Below, one piece after another: positions 14,030-22,410 of a DNA stretch of 33,657 nucleotides. A program made the translations under genes and the position numbers. The stretch is from a virus, in the IMG/VR virus record IMGVR_UViG_3300036859_000782, positions 1 through 33,657 of that record; one strand, 5' to 3'. Under the pieces are notes generated by a model. The model was not told the origin of the DNA. It made no database searches and saw only the letters and a program-made list of their open reading frames with translations. Position 1 is the stretch's first letter. Every line of letters begins with the position of its first letter.

Positions 14030-16980
14030 CGACGATAAAGGACAAGGTGATGGTCTCCGGAATCGACCTTACGACCAAGCGGCTATCCTTCGAGGCCGAG
14101 CGCCCCGAGGACGGCTCGATAGCCGAGGCCACGGTCGAGTGCGTCCGGAGCGTCAACAGCCTCATCACCTTCTCGGTCGGCCAGACTGTCAAGCTCTTCC
14201 GGAACTTCACCGGGGCCGCGATCGCGGATCCGACCGACCTGGTCTTCCAAGGCTACCTGGTCAAGCTCGAGAACGACGGCCCCAAGATCAAGCTCATCTG
14301 CAAGGACAAGATGTGGGACGCGGTCAGGAGGGAGATCAACCGGACCTTCCTGGACACCGATGCCGAGGCCGGCAAGATCAGCGAGATCGTCAAGACCATC
14401 CTGACCACGTGCGGTCTCAGCTACGATTCCACGACCATCCAGGACAGCGGGACCACCCAGATTATCAAGAGGTTTGTGTGCAACCGGGCCAACTGCATGG
14501 AGCGGCTCAAGACCCTCGCGGATGCCCTGCAGTGGCAACTCTATTACCGGCCGGACACCGACAAGGTCTACTTCGAGCCGAAGGGCTTCACAGGGAACTC
14601 TAACATCCTGACCGTCGGCCAGGAGATCATCAAGGCTCCGAAGTGGGAGACCGACTCCCAGGAGATGGCCAACGACATGTATGTGATCGGCGGCCAGCAG
14701 TGGGTCGAGACAACGGTGTTCTTCAACGGGACCGGGGCTCAGAACACGTTCACGCTCCCCTACAAACCAGAGTCGATCAAGGTCTACGTGGGCGGCACGC
14801 TCAAGAAGGGCGGTCTGGACACCGTCACGACCGGTGCGCAATATACCGTCGACAAAGAGAAGCTCGAGTTCACGTTCACATCCGGAAACACGCCGCCCTC
14901 GGGCTCGAACAACGTGGAGGCGCAGATCACCTATGTGGTGCCGATACCCATCCACCTGACCGAGAGCGTGAGCGTCGCATCATACGGGACGCACCAGAAG
15001 ACCCTCACGCTCGTGGATGCCAAGAACCTGGACGATGCCATCAGCAGGGGGAAGAAGGTCCTGGACCTCCGCAAGGATCCACCGAAGCATGCGGTCCTCA
15101 AGGTCCGAAAGCACGACGTGATGAACCTCCAGGCCGGCCAGACCATCAACATCGTGGATGCGGTGAACGGCTTCTCCGGCGTCTTCACTATCAACCGCTA
15201 CATCATCCACTCCCCTCTGGACTATGACGAGGTCTATGTCGGGGAAAAGGAGTTCAAGCTCGCGGACCTCCAGGCTGATATCCTCACCAAGCTCAAGCGC
15301 ATGGATGAGGACCAGAACAGGAACACGGATAAGACCACCGAGCTCGTGCAGGCCGGCGCCCCCCTGATGGTCCGGCGCAAGTCGCGCAGGCAGATCAAGA
15401 GATCGATATGTGACAGCTTCATTCTCAATCATCCTGAGAACGGCAAGCTCGATCAGGGCGTGGTCCTGAATCCCCTCGATGCGACTACCGGATGGACAGG
15501 CACCAATGCCACGGTCACAGTGAACAGCACGCTCTCCGACTACTACATCCAGAACGCCCTGAGCCTCAAGCTCGCCTACACGAATGCTAACTTCGAGATG
15601 AGCACTACCGAAAGCAACGGGGACCTCAGCGCCTTCACTGGAGTGAGCTCCGGAACGCCCACCCAGGGCACAGCAGGAGTCTGGCTTTTCCTCCCCGAGT
15701 ATTTCCGCTGGACCCGGAAGCAGGGGATCCTGGTAGATAATACCGGGAGCGCAAGCACGCTCACGAACTATGCGGTCCGGATCTCAATCGACAACACCTG
15801 GACGGACTTCTGGTCGAACGTGGCCAGCGACGGCCGTGATATCCGCTTCCTGGACTCCGACAATTTCACGCGCCTCAGCTATTGGATCGAGGCCTGGGAT
15901 GCCGTCGCGCAGACTGCGACCGTCTGGGTGAAGGTCCCATCTATTCCGGGCTCGAGCTCGAAGACCATCAACCTCTACTATGGCCGTGCGGTCGAGGCCT
16001 CGGAGAGCAACGGCTCGAACGTCTTCACCTACTTCGAGGACTTCGAGACTTATGGCATCGGCAGCGACCTGGGCGGCCAGGGGGGCTGGACCAAGCAGTT
16101 CGGAGAAGGCTCGAGTTTCGCAAGGATCGCGAATCTGAATGGAAAGAACCATTTCTATGGGAGGGAGGACGATCAGAGCGGCGTGCTTAACCTCATTGTT
16201 GACCGAGTCCTCACGGTCAGCAACTCCGGCAGCATGGTGGAGGCTCGGGTGAACAAGGCCGTGGGCTTCGATACGCAGGGGGAGATCGTCCTCAATGATA
16301 CATCCTACGGAGCCTCCGGCCTTCCGAACAACGGCTACTTCATGACCCTGAACGTGGGCGGCGACACCAACAAGATCCGCAAGACAGTGGCCGGGGCAAC
16401 AACGGACCTGGTGACAGAAGTGGATGGTCCCATCAGTGGCACATACTATATCTACGGCCTCTCCTGGCTCAGCACGGCCCTGAAGATGTGGAAGAACTAT
16501 GCGCAGAGGCTTTCGACGACGGACTCGTCTTTCACTTCCAGGTCGCGGCTGGTGCTGAAGCTCGCCGGTAATCCTTCCGAGTGGTATTACGACTGGGTGC
16601 GCGTGCGGCCCTTCACAGATCCGGAACCGGTCACAAGCAAGTCCGGCGCCGCCTCTGCAGTCAGCGTTCCGATCACCCAGGTGAAGCTGCAGATCGGGAG
16701 CTCCTCGGGGAACTACAAGGAATACATCGGCACGGAGATCCGCGGCAGCGGGATCCAGGGCGGTCGCAACTACCTCCTCTTCGACCTGGACAATCCCTCG
16801 GCCAGCGTAGGGACCGCGAACTGGACCACGGTCGCATACAAGAAGCTCCTCTTCACATCCTCGCTCTCCTCCGGGGAATGCTGGGTGGATTATCTGACGA
16901 TCAGCAAGAGCAACAGCATAGGCCTCAATGGCCTCGGGTATCGGTATATCGACGACGCGACAGAATACACGTTTTTCTGA
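14026..16980 (+). CDS. Baseplate hub / tail fibre fusion with DUF2341-like lectin domain
   Basis: This encodes 984 aa, the largest protein. Residues 1 to ~440 look like a tail hub (GIDLTTKRLSFEAERPED, DTDAEAGKISEIVKTILTTCGLSY, RGKKVLDLRKDPPKHAVLKVRKHDVMNLQAGQTINI). From about residue 475 a beta-rich module begins with DATTGWTGTNATVTVN. Around 565-680 it has GILVDNTGSASTLTNYAVRI, DIRFLDSDNFTRLSYWIEAW and INLYYGR, matching the DUF2341 carbohydrate-binding type common on archaeal surface proteins. It probably forms the tail tip and receptor contact. The TTG start overlaps the upstream stop; ATG 14050 is an alternative. Confidence 0.75.
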   Translation: MTTIKDKVMVSGIDLTTKRLSFEAERPEDGSIAEATVECVRSVNSLITFSVGQTVKLFRNFTGAAIADPTDLVFQGYLVKLENDGPKIKLICKDKMWDAVRREINRTFLDTDAEAGKISEIVKTILTTCGLSYDSTTIQDSGTTQIIKRFVCNRANCMERLKTLADALQWQLYYRPDTDKVYFEPKGFTGNSNILTVGQEIIKAPKWETDSQEMANDMYVIGGQQWVETTVFFNGTGAQNTFTLPYKPESIKVYVGGTLKKGGLDTVTTGAQYTVDKEKLEFTFTSGNTPPSGSNNVEAQITYVVPIPIHLTESVSVASYGTHQKTLTLVDAKNLDDAISRGKKVLDLRKDPPKHAVLKVRKHDVMNLQAGQTINIVDAVNGFSGVFTINRYIIHSPLDYDEVYVGEKEFKLADLQADILTKLKRMDEDQNRNTDKTTELVQAGAPLMVRRKSRRQIKRSICDSFILNHPENGKLDQGVVLNPLDATTGWTGTNATVTVNSTLSDYYIQNALSLKLAYTNANFEMSTTESNGDLSAFTGVSSGTPTQGTAGVWLFLPEYFRWTRKQGILVDNTGSASTLTNYAVRISIDNTWTDFWSNVASDGRDIRFLDSDNFTRLSYWIEAWDAVAQTATVWVKVPSIPGSSSKTINLYYGRAVEASESNGSNVFTYFEDFETYGIGSDLGGQGGWTKQFGEGSSFARIANLNGKNHFYGREDDQSGVLNLIVDRVLTVSNSGSMVEARVNKAVGFDTQGEIVLNDTSYGASGLPNNGYFMTLNVGGDTNKIRKTVAGATTDLVTEVDGPISGTYYIYGLSWLSTALKMWKNYAQRLSTTDSSFTSRSRLVLKLAGNPSEWYYDWVRVRPFTDPEPVTSKSGAASAVSVPITQVKLQIGSSSGNYKEYIGTEIRGSGIQGGRNYLLFDLDNPSASVGTANWTTVAYKKLLFTSSLSSGECWVDYLTISKSNSIGLNGLGYRYIDDATEYTFF

Positions 16981-16991
16981 GGTGAATGGTC

Positions 16992-17870
16992 ATGGCGAAC
17001 GGACAGGTCATAACGAAAAGGGGCGTAAGGATCCTCTTCGGCAGAGGATATGGCAACACTACTTATGGCGCTTTGAACGCCTTCAAGATCGGGCGTGCTA
17101 CCACGACGCCCACTTATGCTGACACCGACATGGGTGACAAGCTCCCGCTGCAGACCACCGAGGTCGTGGATGCCTGCGATGCGACCACCGGGTGGACGGC
17201 CTCGGGCACCAACTCCGTCAGCCTCAACACCACGAACTTCATGGAGGGATCCGGAGGGCTGAACCTCGTCAAGTCGGACACGGGCTCTGCAAACTGCGAT
17301 GCCTCGAAGACCACGACCAGCAGGGACTTCACGAGCAAGGACTTCTGGCTCTATGTTTACATCAGCTCAGCGCTCTATGCGAAGCTGGCCACCTCCAACT
17401 GCCTCACTATCCGGTTCGGGAGTGATTCAAGCAACTACTACCAGAAGCAGTGGAGCAAGTCCTCCCTGGTCTCTGGCTGGAACCTGCTGAGCTTCAACTC
17501 CGGAAGCGGGACCATAACCGGCTCTCCGGTGATCACTGCAGCCGACTTCACCTTTGTGCGCTTCACGACCATCAATGCTTCGGATACAGCAGCTGCAGGG
17601 GACTTTGTGTTCGACGATATCAAGCTGGCCAGCGTGGACGACTACATCAAGCCGTTCCTGGCCGGATATCCAAGCTTCGATGAGCCGGCCAAGCAGGTCG
17701 TCACCCGCGGCCATATCACGGCCACCTTGGCGAACGGCGTCTCGATCAGCGAATGCGGTGAGGCGAACTCGGATGCTTCCCCATCCCTGGGAAGCCACGA
17801 TGTCTTCACGCCCGTCGTGAAGAATAGCTCCACGGAGCTGATCATCGAATGGGTGCACGAGGTGACATGA
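16992..17870 (+). CDS. Tail fibre protein with jelly-roll-like module
   Basis: This encodes 292 aa; ATG 16992 has GAGGTG 7 nt upstream. After an N-terminal segment (GVRILFGRGYGNTTYGALNAFKIGRAT) comes a beta-rich module that begins DATTGWTASGTNSVSLN and continues FWLYVYISSALYAKLAT, WNLLSFNSGSG and FVFDDIKLASVDDYIKPF. The DATTGWT start echoes that in the upstream hub protein, suggesting a shared jelly-roll unit. Likely part of the adsorption apparatus. Confidence 0.7.
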   Translation: MANGQVITKRGVRILFGRGYGNTTYGALNAFKIGRATTTPTYADTDMGDKLPLQTTEVVDACDATTGWTASGTNSVSLNTTNFMEGSGGLNLVKSDTGSANCDASKTTTSRDFTSKDFWLYVYISSALYAKLATSNCLTIRFGSDSSNYYQKQWSKSSLVSGWNLLSFNSGSGTITGSPVITAADFTFVRFTTINASDTAAAGDFVFDDIKLASVDDYIKPFLAGYPSFDEPAKQVVTRGHITATLANGVSISECGEANSDASPSLGSHDVFTPVVKNSSTELIIEWVHEVT

Positions 17871-18317
17871 TTGACGCTCTCAAAATGGAATAGCTCGGGA
17901 GTCACGACCTGGGGAGACGGAGATCCCCTCAAGGCTGCAGACCTCAATGACACGATAGATGAATCCCTCCCGCCCATCGGGTCCCTTCTCTCCTGGGCCA
18001 AATCTACTGCTGGTGTCCCTCAGACTCTTCCGACTGGTTGGGTAGAATGCAACGGCCAGGTGCTTTCAGATGCAGACTCCCCGTTGAATGGGCAGACAAT
18101 TCCAAGCCTGAACTCCGGCACTCAGAGATTCCTTCGGGGTGCTACGACAAGTGGAACTACAGGGGGAGCTGATACGCACAATCACTCCACGCCCCTGGCG
18201 ACGAATTCATGCAGTGCAGGAGCTGCAGTGATGCTCCAGAACTCCCCGGCCACGACGTCGACTGACAATGGCTTGCCTCCGTATATCGAGATGGTCTGGA
18301 TAATGAGGGTGAAATAA
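17871..18317 (+). CDS. Tail collar fibre protein, paralogue 1
   Basis: This encodes 148 aa from a TTG start with GAGGTGA 5 nt upstream. It contains the tail-collar pattern LPTGWVECNGQVLSDADSPLNGQTIPSLN, then QRFLRGATTSGTTGGADTHNHS and the ending YIEMVWIMRVK. It is the first of three tandem paralogues that share an N-terminal KWNSSG... DLNDTIDE segment probably used for attachment. Confidence 0.8.
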   Translation: MTLSKWNSSGVTTWGDGDPLKAADLNDTIDESLPPIGSLLSWAKSTAGVPQTLPTGWVECNGQVLSDADSPLNGQTIPSLNSGTQRFLRGATTSGTTGGADTHNHSTPLATNSCSAGAAVMLQNSPATTSTDNGLPPYIEMVWIMRVK

Positions 18318-18781
18318 TGTCAAACGGTCAATGGTCAAACGGACAACTCGGATGGGACCCTGCAGGCCAGGTGCCCAAGCCTTATCTAAATCACACTGAT
18401 CTCAATGACAGCATCTCGAACATCACACCTCCAATAGGGGGCATAATCGGCTGGCTCAAATCCTTCACCGGAGTCCCGGGCACGCTGCCTTCCGGGTATG
18501 TGGAATGCAACGGGCAGACGCTCAGCGACGCCAACAGCCCCCTTAATGGGCAGGTGATACCAAACCTCAACAATTCCGGCGGGGCCGCAACAAACAGATT
18601 CCTCCGAGGGAATACGACCTCCGGAGGCACAGGAGGAACTGAGACTCACACACATACGATCTCGGGTTCTGCGGAAACCCCAGCTGGATCGGGCTGCAGT
18701 GAGCTTCTGAGCCTGACCAGCGCCTCCCAGTCCACGCTTCCAAGCTACTATGAAGTAGTGTTTATCATGAGGGTGAAATAA
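18317..18781 (+). CDS. Tail collar fibre protein, paralogue 2
   Basis: This encodes 154 aa; its ATG overlaps the previous stop (TAATG). Same layout as its neighbours: LPSGYVECNGQTLSDANSPLNGQVIP, NRFLRGNTTSGGTGGTETHTHT and YYEVVFIMRVK. The middle His/Thr-rich region (THTHTISGSAETPAGSG) differs most between copies and is the likely exposed part. In related collar proteins, His residues coordinate metal along a trimer axis. Confidence 0.8.
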   Translation: MSNGQWSNGQLGWDPAGQVPKPYLNHTDLNDSISNITPPIGGIIGWLKSFTGVPGTLPSGYVECNGQTLSDANSPLNGQVIPNLNNSGGAATNRFLRGNTTSGGTGGTETHTHTISGSAETPAGSGCSELLSLTSASQSTLPSYYEVVFIMRVK

Positions 18782-19227
18782 TGGCATTCGGAAAATGGAA
18801 CTCAAGTGGAGAACTCGGATGGGCTTCTACGGACATCCTCAAGGTGGCCGATCTAAATGACTCCATAGACGAAGCCGCTCCGCCTGTCGGGACCGTGATG
18901 GCATGGGCAAAGAGCTTCACAGGCGTTCCGGCCAGTCTTCCCTCGGGATGGGTGCAATGCGACGGGCAAACCTTGAGCGATGCAGACTCACCTTTGAATG
19001 GGCAGGTAATGCCGGCCATGAATGCCGCAAACCGCTTCGCCCGGGGAGGCACTACAAGCGGGACCACGGGGGGAGCAACAACGCACTCCCACTCTGCATT
19101 CACTACGGGCAATGCTACCGCAGGCGGAAGTGGAGCGTTTATTCTGACAAACTCTCCTTACAACTGGTCCACGGTCGCAAGCATCCCGAGCTACTACGAT
19201 GTCGTCTGGATCATCAGGGTGAAATGA
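18781..19227 (+). CDS. Tail collar fibre protein, paralogue 3
   Basis: This encodes 148 aa with TAATG overlap to the preceding copy. It contains LPSGWVQCDGQTLSDADSPLNGQVMP, NRFARGGTTSGTTGGATTHSHS and YYDVVWIIRVK. The three copies keep the first ~45 and last ~12 residues similar and vary between, as expected for duplicated receptor-binding fibres. Confidence 0.8.
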   Translation: MAFGKWNSSGELGWASTDILKVADLNDSIDEAAPPVGTVMAWAKSFTGVPASLPSGWVQCDGQTLSDADSPLNGQVMPAMNAANRFARGGTTSGTTGGATTHSHSAFTTGNATAGGSGAFILTNSPYNWSTVASIPSYYDVVWIIRVK

Positions 19228-19449
19228 ATGACTATACCTATAGAGAACGTCCATCTGGAAATACTGGAATGCAATGCGGAGTGCGTGAAGACGCGCTTCA
19301 CTGAGTGGAAAAAGGCGCATCCGTTCGCGGAGATGATCGATGTGCACTTCGACCGGCAGCTCTCCGAAAAGGAGCCCCGGTTTGCGATCCTCCTGGCTTA
19401 CAAGGAGAAGCCGGCCGTCCAGGAGCCGGAGACACAGGAGGTGTCATAA
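19228..19449 (+). CDS. Small protein after the fibre genes
   Basis: This encodes 73 aa and starts directly after the third collar gene's stop. EMIDVHFDRQLSEKEPRFAILLAYKEK is alternating and beta-like; a Glu/Pro tail follows. Not recognised; a fibre chaperone would fit the position, but there is no motif for it. Confidence 0.65.
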   Translation: MTIPIENVHLEILECNAECVKTRFTEWKKAHPFAEMIDVHFDRQLSEKEPRFAILLAYKEKPAVQEPETQEVS

Positions 19450-19742
19450 TGGTCCTTGGAACAGAACCACCGGACAGAAGGAGCTCTCAGACCCACAAGG
19501 AATATCTCGAGGAGATGGTCTTCCACTACCAGAACACGTTCGCGGATCTCAAGACCGAGCTCGACCTGGTGAAGGCCAAGGCAGATCCCGTGGTCCAGGC
19601 CGACCTGGACACGATCAAATCTAAGATCGATGTCAGCGTGCCGGCCGTCAAAACCCCGCCTCCGCCCGAGAGCCCCACGGCGCCGACTACACCGCCCCCG
19701 GAGCCGCCTCCCGAAGAGCCGGCCGATCCGACCCAGATGTAG
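19449..19742 (+). CDS. Helical protein with proline-rich tail
   Basis: This encodes 97 aa, coupled by TAATG to the previous gene. A helix (KEYLEEMVFHYQNTFADLKTELDLVKAKAD) is followed by a strongly Pro/Glu-rich C-terminus (PPPPESPTAPTTPPPEPPPEEP). Such tails are stiff spacers. No family recognised. The stop lies just before late-promoter copy 5. Confidence 0.7.
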   Translation: MVLGTEPPDRRSSQTHKEYLEEMVFHYQNTFADLKTELDLVKAKADPVVQADLDTIKSKIDVSVPAVKTPPPPESPTAPTTPPPEPPPEEPADPTQM

Positions 19743-19762
19743 CCGAGATTGTAATATATACG
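19743..19762 (+). promoter_or_regulatory. Late promoter repeat, copy 5
   Basis: CCGAGATTGTAATATATACG, identical to copies 1 and 4. The next ATG (19793) lies 30 nt downstream. It drives the last late unit (19793-21141). Confidence 0.8.
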
Positions 19763-19792
19763 CGGAAAGGCCACGGTTTTCTTGGTGAAACC

Positions 19793-20485
19793 ATGGATCT
19801 CATGCGAATTTTGCAGGAGCTCGGTCATCTGATCAAAGTCCTGTTCGGCCAGATCCCGAAAGAGCGCGTCGAAGTGCTCCAGGAAGCGGCCAAGCCTGTC
19901 AGGACGGATTTCGACCAGGGCGTAGCTCCTGAAGTCAGGAAGGCGGTGGAGGAAGCTAAGAAGGAGATCTCGAAAGAGATTGAGAGCTCGAAACCCGAGC
20001 TCAGCAAGCCCGAGCGCATCAGGAGGATCCTGCGGCTCATCACAGAGCGCATGGAACGCCAGGGCAACGGCAGCGAAGTCTTCGAGCTGAATCCCATCCA
20101 TCCGGAGTTCGCTCCATACATCGTCTCGAGCGGCACGGCCTACGCGAGCGAGAAGACCGAGGCCAAGCTTCACGGCCTCAAGGACATGACATTCAAGATG
20201 GCCTACGTTTACGAGGCCCTGAGCGCACAGTGGAGGCGCGAATTCCGCTACTTGATCGAAGAGCAGGGGAAGAGGGTTGGCGTGGGAGCTGGCCGGACCG
20301 GCAGCAAGATCCGCGCGGATCTGCACGAGCTCTGGAGGCAGACCGTGTGGACCGACAAGCGGATCAGCGAGGCCTTCCTCAAGGACAACAAGATCACCGA
20401 TGCGGAGCTCGAGGAGTTCCTTCTTGCGCTTGCAGAGGACGAGGTCGAGGCATATCTCAAGACCGATAAATCGAGGGTGAACTGA
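19793..20485 (+). CDS. Unrecognised 230-aa protein of the last late unit
   Basis: This encodes 230 aa, largely helical and charged: a short hydrophobic start (RILQELGHLIKVLFGQI), a Lys/Glu-rich linker, then FELNPIHPEFAPYIVSSGTAYASEKTEAKLHGLKDMTFKMAYVYEALSAQW and a helical end. It shares a promoter with two small membrane-type proteins that look like holin components, so a lysis or virion-release role is possible. No catalytic motif of a known endolysin or pseudomurein peptidase is visible. Confidence 0.7.
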   Translation: MDLMRILQELGHLIKVLFGQIPKERVEVLQEAAKPVRTDFDQGVAPEVRKAVEEAKKEISKEIESSKPELSKPERIRRILRLITERMERQGNGSEVFELNPIHPEFAPYIVSSGTAYASEKTEAKLHGLKDMTFKMAYVYEALSAQWRREFRYLIEEQGKRVGVGAGRTGSKIRADLHELWRQTVWTDKRISEAFLKDNKITDAELEEFLLALAEDEVEAYLKTDKSRVN

Positions 20486-20791
20486 GTGGACATAAGCGTG
20501 GGCATCGGACTCGGGTCCCTTTCCGGACTGCTAAGCGCCGGCATCGGCCTCCTGGAGGATATGTCCAGGAAGCGGAAGCCGGATGAGCCGCCTTTCAAAT
20601 TCGATGGCGTGCAGTTCCTGAAGACCGCTGTCCTGGGCATAGTTTACGGTGGCGCCCTTGGCTCCGGATATCTCACTCCGGATCTTGAGCCTACTGTGGA
20701 GAGCCTCTTCGGAATCAGTGGCATGAGCTACGTTACCAAGAAGGGCCTGCAGATGCTGTGGAATCTGTGGGAGATCCGCAAGGGCGCATGA
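20486..20791 (+). CDS. Small membrane protein (holin-like candidate)
   Basis: This encodes 101 aa from GTG directly after the upstream stop. Two hydrophobic Gly-rich segments (SVGIGLGSLSGLLSAGIGLL and FLKTAVLGIVYGGALGSGYL) flank a basic loop (MSRKRKPDE), giving a two-span membrane protein. Size, position at the end of the late region and the coupled neighbour suit a holin, but this is an inference. Confidence 0.6.
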   Translation: MDISVGIGLGSLSGLLSAGIGLLEDMSRKRKPDEPPFKFDGVQFLKTAVLGIVYGGALGSGYLTPDLEPTVESLFGISGMSYVTKKGLQMLWNLWEIRKGA

Positions 20792-21141
20792 CCGAGGATA
20801 CCATGGCACCAGGAAAGAACGGCCGGCTCCGAGAAGATATCGACTCGCTGGCGCACAAGTTCGATGCGCACATGGAGGAGAAGAACCGACTCGTCCAGGA
20901 GAACAATGCCAAGCTGACCGATATCACCGTGACGGTCGCGCGTATCGATGAGAATGTGAAGAACCTGAACACGATCGTCCAGGGCCTCAAGAAGGATGAG
21001 GAGCGGCTCAACGCCGTGGAAACCAAGGCGGATAAAGCAGAGGAACGCTCGATGTGGGCCATCAAGATCGCCCTGGGCGGGGGAGGCATCGGCAGCCTGG
21101 CCGGCGCCGGCTCGATCCTCAAGCTCATGGGCATCATCTAA
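20788..21141 (+). CDS. XhlA-like coiled-coil protein with C-terminal membrane helix
   Basis: This encodes 117 aa with ATGA overlap. A long coiled coil (VTVARIDENVKNLNTIVQGLKKDEERLNAVE) ends in one hydrophobic segment (WAIKIALGGGGIGSLAGAGSIL). This is the architecture of XhlA/hemolysin-type phage proteins that work with holins. ATG 20803 is an alternative start. The gene ends the late region and faces the integrase gene tail to tail. Confidence 0.65.
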   Translation: MTEDTMAPGKNGRLREDIDSLAHKFDAHMEEKNRLVQENNAKLTDITVTVARIDENVKNLNTIVQGLKKDEERLNAVETKADKAEERSMWAIKIALGGGGIGSLAGAGSILKLMGII

Positions 21142-21187
21142 TTTGGACGCGAGGGAGCGGGTGTTCCCACTGTGCTCAGGAATGTAG

Positions 21188-22297
21188 CTATCTCTTCGGG
21201 AGGTAGTTCTCGAGCATCTTCTTGATCCGTTCGTCCAGCTCCTTCTCCTGCTGAGCCTTGAGCTTCTCCTGGTTCTCCAGCTTGAGGAGCATGCCGCATC
21301 TTGAGCATAGCATCTCAGCGATTCCATTGAGATACTTGCACCTTGGGCATTCGATCGAGGCCAGCCGCGGAAGCGAGGTCTCTCCTACAACGATGCCCCG
21401 GTCCTTTAAGATCGGATCGTCCGAGTCCTGGGCGGCCAGATGATTGTAGACGCCTGGCATCGGGGACTCGGGATCCCAGCCGAGGAAGACGCGGACCTGG
21501 GCCTCGGGCCATCTTTTGAGGAGATCCGTGGCCCTCGAGTGCCGGAACCAGTGGGGGTTCACCCGCTTGCCGATCGCTGCTTTTTTTGCGAGGCGGCGCA
21601 AAGTCATGAAGAAGGCCGCATGCATCATCTGGCTGCCCTTGTCCTTGCCGATGTTGACGAAGAAAGGGGCCTCGGAATCTCCTTTATTCGGGTGGCTTTT
21701 GTGCCATTCGAGGATATATGGCGTGGCCATCACCAGGAGGATCGCCCGCGCGCCAGTCTTACCGAACAGCCTGAGCCTGGTGCCAAGATGTTCGAAGTTC
21801 ACATCCTTCATGCGCAGGTTGCCCACCTCGCCGATCCGTGGACCTCCTTCCCAAAGGAGCGCGAGGATCGCCTTATCGCGCACATGCTCGCAGATCTCGA
21901 TCATCTTCAGCACATCCGGCTCATAGAGGAGCGCATCCTGGCGCCGCATGATCCGACGGTTCACCTTGATGAACTTGCTGTCCATCCCTCTCCAGGCAAG
22001 AAACTGCCTGAGGATCGTCCGGAAGGTGAACTTTGTCCAGCCCGAATAATCAGCCCGCTCCATCCAGGCAAGGAGCTCGAGGATGTCAGCCTGCGTGGCC
22101 TGAGTATATCCTACCTTCATTTCCTTCCGGAGACGGCCCAGCACCTGGACGATGCGCGAGATCCGCAAGAAAGAGAGGCCATCGATCGCGGTCCTATGAT
22201 CCAGGTATCGTATAACCAGTTCCCTGTCCTCCTCCGGCATCCTATCAAGGACTGTGTTCATGTGCCGTTGCATCACGGCCGTTTTGTAAATTGTCAT
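21188..22297 (-). CDS. int: Tyrosine recombinase / integrase with C-terminal zinc ribbon
   Basis: This encodes 369 aa. The N-terminal SAM-like DNA-binding domain precedes a catalytic domain with R154 (EGGPRIGEVGNL), K180 (FGKTGAR), H249-x2-R252 (NPHWFRHSRATDLL), W274 in place of the second His (LGWDPESP) and nucleophile Y284 (PGVYNHL). A C-terminal zinc ribbon (C317, C320, C331, C334) followed by a charged helix is typical of archaeal integrases. It would insert and excise the viral genome. ATG 22297 is preferred: AGGGAG lies upstream and a TTTAAA box sits about 40 nt away; GTG 22318 is an alternative. Confidence 0.92.
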   Translation of the reverse strand: MTIYKTAVMQRHMNTVLDRMPEEDRELVIRYLDHRTAIDGLSFLRISRIVQVLGRLRKEMKVGYTQATQADILELLAWMERADYSGWTKFTFRTILRQFLAWRGMDSKFIKVNRRIMRRQDALLYEPDVLKMIEICEHVRDKAILALLWEGGPRIGEVGNLRMKDVNFEHLGTRLRLFGKTGARAILLVMATPYILEWHKSHPNKGDSEAPFFVNIGKDKGSQMMHAAFFMTLRRLAKKAAIGKRVNPHWFRHSRATDLLKRWPEAQVRVFLGWDPESPMPGVYNHLAAQDSDDPILKDRGIVVGETSLPRLASIECPRCKYLNGIAEMLCSRCGMLLKLENQEKLKAQQEKELDERIKKMLENYLPKR

Positions 22298-22334
22298 GCC
22301 CTTCAACTCCCTGGACACGAGAGCGGGCCGTTCA

Positions 22335-22340
22335 TTTAAA
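22335..22340 (-). promoter_or_regulatory. TATA-like box for the integrase gene
   Basis: TTTAAA on the minus strand (CAGCTTTAAATGAACGG) would place a transcription start near 22312, right at the AGGGAG ribosome site of the integrase. Confidence 0.45.
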
Positions 22341-22345
22341 GCTGG

Positions 22346-22369
22346 AGACGCCGCATTTCTGCGGCGTCT
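22346..22369. terminator. Perfect 10-bp hairpin between the 22411 gene and integrase
   Basis: AGACGCCGCA-TTTC-TGCGGCGTCT is a very stable stem-loop. On the minus strand it follows the gene ending at 22411 and precedes the integrase promoter, so it probably separates the two transcripts. It resembles the hairpin at 10899-10919. Confidence 0.6.
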
Positions 22370-22410
22370 AACTCAGCTCCCTACGCCTTGACCGGGCGCA
22401 AGTTCTACAG

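Noticed and set aside
22370-22410. attP site beside the integrase
   Set aside because: No tRNA-like end or clear core repeat could be recognised here or at 21142-21187; host sequence is needed to place the attachment site.
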